Shown here: piece after piece, positions 33,772-37,569 of the stretch
Layout: each line of letters begins with the position of its first letter
Position numbering within the stretch: position 1 is the stretch's first letter
NCBI GenBank assembly: GCA_964464755.1
Contig: CAYXGZ010000036.1
Coordinates: 1 to 37,569, forward strand
DNA length: 37,569 nucleotides
Direction: 5' to 3'
Source: CAYXGZ01 sp964464755
GTDB taxonomy: Bacteria; Planctomycetota; MHYJ01; JACPRB01
Position numbers and translations under genes: made by a program
The notes under the pieces: generated by a model
The model's database searches: none
Told to the model about the DNA's origin: nothing
The model's input: only the letters and a program-made list of their open reading frames with translations

Positions 33772-34146
33772 ATGGCGGACACGAAGCGCGGGACGAAGCC
33801 GGATCCGGCCCCGCGGCCCGCGGCGAAGCCGGCCCGGAAATCGAAGCGGACCTGCGTGCTCTGCGGCGGGCCGGTGAAGCGGGGCGAGGAGATCTCGACG
33901 TACCGCGTCGAGGGCGACATCAAGGGCTTCTCGGTCGCCCTGGACATCGAGAAGGTCTTCCACAACGCCTGCCTGACGAAGTCCGAGGGCGTGAACGAGA
34001 TCGCGCGGGCCCAGGTGCTCGATTATCTCGAGGCGGTCGAGTTCAACCGCTCCGTCATCGACGACCTCCGCAACCAGAACCTCCAGCGCGCGCAGTCGAT
34101 CCTGAAGGAAATCCGCTGGAAGCAGAAGTACCGCAAGCCCGAGTAG
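33772..34146 (+). CDS. Small CxxC/HxxC zinc-finger protein, possible fifth cassette member
   Basis: A 124-residue basic protein. A Lys/Pro/Ala-rich N-terminus (1-27) precedes a single predicted zinc site with C28-x2-C31 (CVLCGG) and H64-x2-C67 (FHNACL), a treble-clef or half-RING-like spacing. A helical C-terminus follows (about 74-118, NEIARAQVLDYLEAVEF). I cannot assign a family. The ligand pattern is too small for a full two-zinc RING. By position, ten bases after the JAMM stop and on the same strand, it is a candidate target adaptor or E3-like component (compare small RING proteins in archaeal ubiquitin operons). TAGGAT lies six bases upstream of its ATG, so it might also have its own leaderless transcript. 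Confidence 0.7.
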   Translation: MADTKRGTKPDPAPRPAAKPARKSKRTCVLCGGPVKRGEEISTYRVEGDIKGFSVALDIEKVFHNACLTKSEGVNEIARAQVLDYLEAVEFNRSVIDDLRNQNLQRAQSILKEIRWKQKYRKPE

Positions 34147-34280
34147 GCAAAAACCCGTCTTACACGCTGTAAAGACTGGTTTACTGATAGTAACCCATAA
34201 CGCATGTTGATTTTCTGCAATCGTAAGCAATTAGCAATTAGCAACTAGCGTCTGCAAAGATGGCCAACGACGGATGACTG
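34147..34280. other. AT-richer intergenic segment with inverted and tandem repeats
   Basis: The 374-base gap 34147-34520 has no gene and is distinctly richer in A+T than its surroundings. This upstream part holds TTACA-CGC-TGTAA (34160-34172), an imperfect palindrome GGTTTACT-GAT-AGTAACC (34178-34195) and three tandem 7-mers AGCAATT, AGCAATT, AGCAACT (34226-34246). The two palindromes lie about 110-145 bases upstream of the predicted sigma54 transcription start, where activator-binding sites usually are. Confidence 0.5.
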
Positions 34281-34295
34281 TGGCACGGGGCTTGC
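34281..34295 (+). promoter_or_regulatory. Sigma54-dependent promoter (-24/-12)
   Basis: TGGCACG (34281-34287) and TTGC (34292-34295) match the sigma54 consensus TGGCACG-N4-TTGCW, with the essential GG and GC exactly ten bases apart. Transcription should start about 11-12 bases after the GC, near 34306. It needs an enhancer-binding protein; one is encoded at 1-1334, but no direct link is shown. Confidence 0.85.
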
Positions 34296-34305
34296 GTTTA
34301 TGGGT

Positions 34306-34397
34306 TCGTCCCGCGCGCGGGACCCCAAGCGGTCGAATGTGCGCCGACCGGCAACAATGAACAGGCTCGCCCCTGGTTGCCGGTCGGCTTTTTATTT
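34306..34397 (+). ncRNA. Short sigma54-driven RNA (small RNA or attenuated leader)
   Basis: The start is inferred from the sigma54 promoter. The RNA begins with a perfect palindrome GTCCCGCGCGCGGGAC (34308-34323, hairpin with a CGCG loop) and ends in a strong terminator. CGGTCG (34330-34335) can pair with CGACCG (34345-34350), which would sequester the left arm of the terminator, so two mutually exclusive folds exist. It could be a free-standing regulatory RNA of about 90 bases or a switchable leader for the gene starting 123 bases further on. It matches no riboswitch I recognise. Confidence 0.55.
34343..34397 (+). terminator. Intrinsic terminator downstream of the sigma54 promoter
   Basis: A perfect 13-bp stem (34343-34355 with 34376-34388) with a 20-base loop that itself contains a CAGG/CCTG pair, followed by TTTTTATTT (34389-34397). 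Strong and directional on the plus strand. After it, 34398-34520 holds two weak hairpins, including CCCTC/GAGGG (34462-34466 with 34477-34481), and the ribosome site of the next gene. Confidence 0.9.
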
Positions 34398-34520
34398 GGG
34401 CCGCAAGTAGTTAGCTTCACATTTCTTTCCAGAATCTCCCGATTTCTTCAAAGACGGGATTCCCTCGTCGTTACAAGAGGGCAGTTCGAGGGTGGATCCG
34501 GAACTTCCAACGGAGGTCAT

Positions 34521-35288
34521 ATGAAGTCGATGGTGGCTATGGCGGCCGTGCTCGCGGTGGCGGCATGGGCGCCGGTGGATGCGGCGGCGCAGTGATGCGG
34601 CGGTGGCGGCGGTGCCTCCGGAGGAGGCGCCCCGAAGGCCCCGGGCTACCGGGTCCCGATGAAGGATGATCGCCCCATCATGGCGATCGACATGAAGTAC
34701 TTCTGGAGCGCCGAGACCGCGCCCTCGGGCGTGGCGAAGGCCCTCGAGAAGGTCAACGGCGTCAAGGAAGTCACCGTCAACGGCGAGGAGCGCACGATCT
34801 CCGTGCAGTTCCAGGGCAAGTGCGACCAGCTGCACAAGCTCGAGACGGCGGCCGTCAACGCGGGCTGCCCCGCGCTGATCCTCAACCACTGCCACGTCCT
34901 GGTGGCGCTCACCCCGATCCCCGGCAAGCCCGCGGATCTCGCCAAGGCGAAGGGCAGCCTCGGCGGCCTGGAGGGCGTCAGCGGCCAGGAGCTCAGCAAC
35001 GGCTGCATCGAGCTGCACGCGGACCTGACCAAGCTCACGCTCGAGGCGATCAAGGGAGCGGTCAAGGACTGCGGCTTCGAGGCCTCCGTCAACCAGTCCT
35101 ACGAGTTCGTGACCTACAAGGTCGTCGAGGGCGAGTACTCCGACTTCGCCAAGGAGCTCCGCGCCCGCAAGGGCGTGATGACCTTCGAGGAGAAGGGCGA
35201 CAACACCGTCGGCCTCTGGATCCAGACGTCCTCCCTCAAGCGGGTGGACATCGAGAAGATGGCCGGGTTCAAGGTCGAGAAGCAGTAA
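34521..35288 (+). CDS. Secreted HMA-like protein, candidate selenoprotein (in-frame TGA at codon 25)
   Basis: A frame of 256 codons including the TAA stop, interrupted by one TGA at 34593-34595. ATG 34521 has a strong GGAGG five bases before it. Codons 1-24 encode a signal peptide ending VDAAAQ. Then come TGA and Cys26, a Gly-rich linker, and about 210 residues of exported domain. Three degenerate HMA-type (beta-alpha-beta-beta-alpha-beta) repeats lack the CxxC metal motif: SGVAKALEKVNGVKEVTVNG, then LTLEAIKGAVKDCGFEASV, then a last repeat ending GFKVEKQ. A hairpin of bacterial SECIS geometry follows the TGA. An ATG at 34659 has no Shine-Dalgarno and would lose the signal peptide. The alternatives are a nonsense-mutated pseudogene or a sequencing error. 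Confidence 0.6.
34593..34631 (+). promoter_or_regulatory. TGA codon plus candidate bacterial SECIS hairpin
   Basis: After the in-frame TGA (34593-34595), GGTGCCTCC (34611-34619) pairs with GGAGGCGCC (34623-34631) through nine pairs, one of them G-U. The 3-base loop GGA starts 24 bases after the TGA. Bacterial SECIS elements lie just downstream of the UGA in the coding region, with a small loop having a G in its first two positions; this fits. The Gly-codon-rich context could produce such pairing by chance. Confidence 0.45.
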
Positions 35289-35308
35289 GCCGGTCCGGCG
35301 ATTCCCGC

Positions 35309-35345
35309 GCGGGGCGGAGGAGCACCCTCCGCCCCGCTTTTTTTT
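35309..35345 (+). terminator. Intrinsic terminator after the HMA-like gene
   Basis: GCGGGGCGGAGG (35309-35320) and CCTCCGCCCCGC (35326-35337) form a perfect 12-bp stem with a 5-base loop, followed by eight T (35338-35345). It separates the HMA-like gene from the Cys/His-repeat lipoprotein gene, which therefore has its own promoter (TATCAT at 35368-35373). Confidence 0.93.
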
Positions 35346-35397
35346 CGACCCGCCCGACCCCCCGCGCTATCATGGCGCCTTCCCCGGAGAGCGACCG

Positions 35398-36078
35398 ATG
35401 AAGCGCCTGACCGTCCTCGCCTGCGCCCTGCTGGCTTCCTGCGGCGGATCGCGGAGCTCGACCCCCGACGTCCCCGTCGTCGTCGAGACCGCGCACCATT
35501 ACTCCGGCTCCCTCGAGCCCTGCGGGCGCTGCCACATCATGGTCTACGGCGGCCACCGCTGCGGCCTCACCGTCCCCTGCCTGCTCTGCGCGCGGGAGCA
35601 GGGCGCCGGGCACCGGCACCAACTGACCTGGACCTGCGGGGACTGCAACGTCAGCTACTCCGCGTCCCACCTCTGCAACGACTCGAAGTCCTGTCCCACC
35701 TGCCGGCCCGACTCCATGCGCCAGGCGCCGTCCCGCGCCTGCGACCTCTGCCACAAGATGCTGGACGCCTCGGGCCTCGCCGGCGCCACGGCCTACTGCG
35801 GGACCTGCAACCTCGAGGTGGGCGGCAACCACATCCACAAGAAGACCCTCTATTGCGCCCGGTGCGAGCGGGAGTCGGGGGCCGGCCACGTCTGCGGCGC
35901 CACGGTGCTCTGCACGTCCTGCGGGCACGACGTCGCGCCCGACCACGTGCACGGGACGACCGAGTACTGCGGGAAGTGCGGCCGCGAGGCCGGGCCGGAG
36001 CACCGCCACGGGGAGACCGAGTGGTGCCTGAAGTGCTCGCGCGAGGCGGACCTGCCCCACACGCACCACGACCGCTAG
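35398..36078 (+). CDS. Lipoprotein made of ten 19-residue Cys/His repeats
   Basis: A 226-residue exported protein. The N-terminus MKRLTVLACALLASCGG is a lipoprotein signal with lipobox LAS-Cys15. From residue 41 to the end it consists of ten consecutive repeats of 19 residues (one of 16, the last 18) with the consensus x-C-x2-C-x7-H-x-[H/C]-x4, each probably holding one zinc or similar metal. Repeats 4 and 5 have lost the His part; the other eight keep it. There are ten CxxC motifs in all. I recognise no named family. It would be a metal-rich rod anchored in a membrane, perhaps storing or sensing metal. TATCAT 24 bases and GGAG about ten bases upstream support ATG 35398. Confidence 0.8.
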   Translation: MKRLTVLACALLASCGGSRSSTPDVPVVVETAHHYSGSLEPCGRCHIMVYGGHRCGLTVPCLLCAREQGAGHRHQLTWTCGDCNVSYSASHLCNDSKSCPTCRPDSMRQAPSRACDLCHKMLDASGLAGATAYCGTCNLEVGGNHIHKKTLYCARCERESGAGHVCGATVLCTSCGHDVAPDHVHGTTEYCGKCGREAGPEHRHGETEWCLKCSREADLPHTHHDR

Positions 36079-36096
36079 GAAACCGACGCGACCACC

Positions 36097-36132
36097 GCGG
36101 GCCGGGGGGCGACCTCCGGCCCGCGTCGTTTT
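36097..36132 (+). terminator. Intrinsic terminator after the Cys/His-repeat gene
   Basis: GCGGGCCGG (36097-36105) pairs with CCGGCCCGC (36116-36124) around a 10-base loop, with TTTT shortly after (36129-36132). It lies between two convergent genes and probably serves the plus-strand lipoprotein gene. Confidence 0.75.
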
Positions 36133-36932
36133 CACCCCGCCCTCGGCAGGCCCCCGACGACGGCCTTGAAGGCCTCCGGCCACCACCGCAGCAGCAGGTC
36201 GTCCGCGACGACCAGCACGTTGCCCCCCGCGTGGAGCAGCACGCAGATCCAGAGCTTGCGCCGCGCGAGGTAGGCCCAGGTCAGGATGGCCCCGGCCGCG
36301 AGGTAGTGGAAGCGCGTCCAGGGCGCGTTGTAGCCCAGGTGGAGGACGTAGAACACGACGGCGCCGGCGGCGATCGCGCCGCGGCGCCCGTAGTTCGCCT
36401 CGAGCCCGGGCGCCATCAGGCTGCGGCAGACGAACTCCTCCACGAGCGGCGCCGCGAGGATCGAGTTGAGCACGTAGGCCCCGGGCCCGCCCGTCGCGCC
36501 GAGCTCGAGGAAGATCCAGGAGTCGACCGGAGCGCCCGCGAGCCGCAGCCCCGCGACGGCGGCGGCCACGAGGACCAGCGACCCGGCCGCGAGCCACGCG
36601 ATCGTCCGGAGCGTCCAGCGCGCGTCCTCCCGGAAGCCGGCGAAGGCCAGGCCGAGCCCCGCGCGGTCCCGGACCGCGCCGGCGTGGATCATGGCGGCGG
36701 CGATCACGGCGGCGGCCGCGGCCCGCAGCGCGTACTGGCCGAGGAGGGCGGGGAGGAGGTGCTGGCGGCACCGCCTCAGCTGCTCGGCCGTGGAGCCCGC
36801 GGGGTGGTGGGGGGCCTCCGCCCAGAGCACGAGCGGGTCGATGGCGACGACGTAGATGGCGAGGTCCGCGAGGAAGGCCAGCAGGGCGAACGCCAGGAGC
36901 TTGCGCGGCGACGGCCCGTCCGGCGGGGTCAT
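36132..36932 (-). CDS. CPBP-family intramembrane metalloprotease
   Basis: A 266-residue protein with about seven membrane segments, of the CAAX-protease and bacteriocin-processing (ABI/CPBP) family. The catalytic motifs are present: E165-E166-x3-R170 in VEEFVCR, His198 in VLHLGYN and LLHAGGN (His234, Asn238). Bacterial members often process or resist small peptides or regulate membrane proteins; the substrate here is unknown. The ATG lies seven bases after the PilT stop on the same strand, so it is probably co-transcribed with that pilus ATPase gene. Confidence 0.88.
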   Translation of the reverse strand: MTPPDGPSPRKLLAFALLAFLADLAIYVVAIDPLVLWAEAPHHPAGSTAEQLRRCRQHLLPALLGQYALRAAAAAVIAAAMIHAGAVRDRAGLGLAFAGFREDARWTLRTIAWLAAGSLVLVAAAVAGLRLAGAPVDSWIFLELGATGGPGAYVLNSILAAPLVEEFVCRSLMAPGLEANYGRRGAIAAGAVVFYVLHLGYNAPWTRFHYLAAGAILTWAYLARRKLWICVLLHAGGNVLVVADDLLLRWWPEAFKAVVGGLPRAG

Positions 36933-36939
36933 GGACTAC

Positions 36940-37569
36940 CTACCGGTTCTTGGCCGACGCGTAGGTGTATTCCTTGATCTTCTGCTCGAGGTCGGCCGGC
37001 GACTGCGCCGACGTCATCATCGTCTGGTAGGTGATCTTCTTGTTGATGAACAGGTTGTAGAGGAAGTCGTCCAGGCCGATCATGCCTTCCTTCGCGCCCG
37101 TCTGGATCGCGCTGATGATCTTGTGCGTCTGGTTCTCGCGGATCAGGTGCTCGACGGCGCTGTTCACGAGCAGGATCTCGAAGCCGGCCACGACGCCGCT
37201 GCCCTCGGCCTTCGGCATGAGGACCTGCGAGATGACGGAGATCAGGGCGGTCGAGAGCTGCGCGCGGATCTGCTCCTGCTGCTCGACGGGGAAGGCGTCC
37301 ACGATGCGGTTGATCGTGCGGGAGGCGCCCGTCGTGTGCAGCGTGCCGAACACGAGGTGGCCCGTCTCGGCCGCGGTGATCGCGGCCTGGATCGTCTCGA
37401 GGTCGCGCATCTCGCCGACGAGGACGACGTCGGGGTCCATGCGCAGCGCGCGGCGCAGGGCCTCGGAGAACGAGCCCACGTCCACGCCCAGCTCGCGCTG
37501 GGTGATGATCGATTTCTTGTGGTCGTGGTAGTACTCGATCGGGTCCTCGATCGTGATGATGTGGCAGTC
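36940..37569 (-). CDS. pilT: PilT-family pilus ATPase (partial, N-terminus beyond window)
   Basis: The C-terminal 209 residues of a second PilT. Visible from the right edge are the Asp box (IITIEDPIEYY), QRELGVDVGSFSEAL, Walker B DPDVVLVGEMRD and the His box ETGHLVFGTLHTT. The C-terminal domain has SQVLMPKAEGSGVVAGFEIL and GMIGLDDFLYNLF. The Walker A is outside the window. This copy looks closer to canonical housekeeping PilT (AAETGHLVFGTLHTTGA) than the one at 12119, and it ends in a short AKNR tail. The CPBP gene follows after seven bases. Confidence 0.93.
   Translation of the reverse strand, partial: DCHIITIEDPIEYYHDHKKSIITQRELGVDVGSFSEALRRALRMDPDVVLVGEMRDLETIQAAITAAETGHLVFGTLHTTGASRTINRIVDAFPVEQQEQIRAQLSTALISVISQVLMPKAEGSGVVAGFEILLVNSAVEHLIRENQTHKIISAIQTGAKEGMIGLDDFLYNLFINKKITYQTMMTSAQSPADLEQKIKEYTYASAKNR

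Noticed and set aside
34226..34249. Tandem AGCAATT units as a possible CRISPR or iteron origin
   Set aside because: Only about three 7-base copies, with no spacers, cas genes, dnaA boxes or replication gene nearby.
34351..34364. A-rich loop (AACAATGAACA) resembling Crc/Hfq target motifs of sigma54-driven CrcZ RNAs
   Set aside because: Only a loose resemblance, a single copy, and that system is restricted to pseudomonads.
34659..35288. Independent gene starting at ATG 34659
   Set aside because: No Shine-Dalgarno precedes this ATG, and the same frame has a strong ribosome site and signal peptide upstream. Treating the TGA as internal explains more, though a nonsense mutation is possible.

Overview
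The window is a GC-rich chromosomal segment (roughly 70% G+C by eye) packed with short-spaced genes on both strands. It has no rRNA, tRNA, CRISPR array or insertion sequence that I can recognise. FHA-GAF-sigma54 activators, DUF4388 and cyclic-nucleotide domains, eukaryote-like Ser/Thr kinases, pseudopilins with very large secreted domains, squalene-cyclase-like toroid proteins, two PilT paralogues and a ubiquitin-like cassette together suggest Planctomycetota or a neighbouring lineage. That placement is an inference. TGA is a common genuine stop codon here.

Layout. 1-11035 is almost entirely minus strand: a sigma54 activator (cut at the edge), a duplicated membrane protein, a GspK-like giant pseudopilin with a secreted partner, a cyclic-nucleotide/DUF4388 regulator, a short anchored protein and an S41 protease. 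11101-14580 (plus) holds rfbB, a PilT-type ATPase and a Clp-like protein that has lost its ATPase residues. rpmH (bL34, too short for ordinary ORF calling) and a Ser/Thr kinase lie on the minus strand at 14638-15917. 16003-20475 (plus) is a compact run: sugar isomerase, thiL, tsaE, ECF sigma factor, and an anti-sigma factor fused to a toroid domain. 20512-30877 contains a lower-GC orphan, a GtrA-GT39 fusion, an M1 aminopeptidase, arginase, a glycosyltransferase, a secreted toroid protein and a TPR protein.

The most remarkable part is 30945-36078. A five-gene cassette encodes an E1-like enzyme, a ubiquitin-like protein ending in Gly, an E2 with HPN and an active-site Cys, a JAMM protease very like Rpn11/CSN5, and a small CxxC/HxxC zinc-binding protein. 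E1, E2 and JAMM proteins share a short acidic-hydrophobic terminal motif, D-[VI]-x-[LFI]-[IV], resembling SUMO-interacting motifs. It is followed by a 374-base AT-richer gap holding a textbook sigma54 promoter and a short RNA that ends in a strong terminator with a competing alternative pairing. Next is a secreted HMA-like protein whose reading frame is interrupted by a TGA just after the signal peptide, followed by a hairpin of bacterial SECIS geometry (candidate selenoprotein). Last is a lipoprotein built from ten 19-residue Cys/His repeats. A CPBP protease and a second PilT (cut at the edge) close the window.

A second window-wide pattern is a -10-like hexamer (TANNNT or close) 6-10 bases before the start codon of many genes lacking a Shine-Dalgarno sequence. 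It suggests frequent leaderless transcription, beside genes with a Shine-Dalgarno and the hexamer about 23-24 bases upstream.
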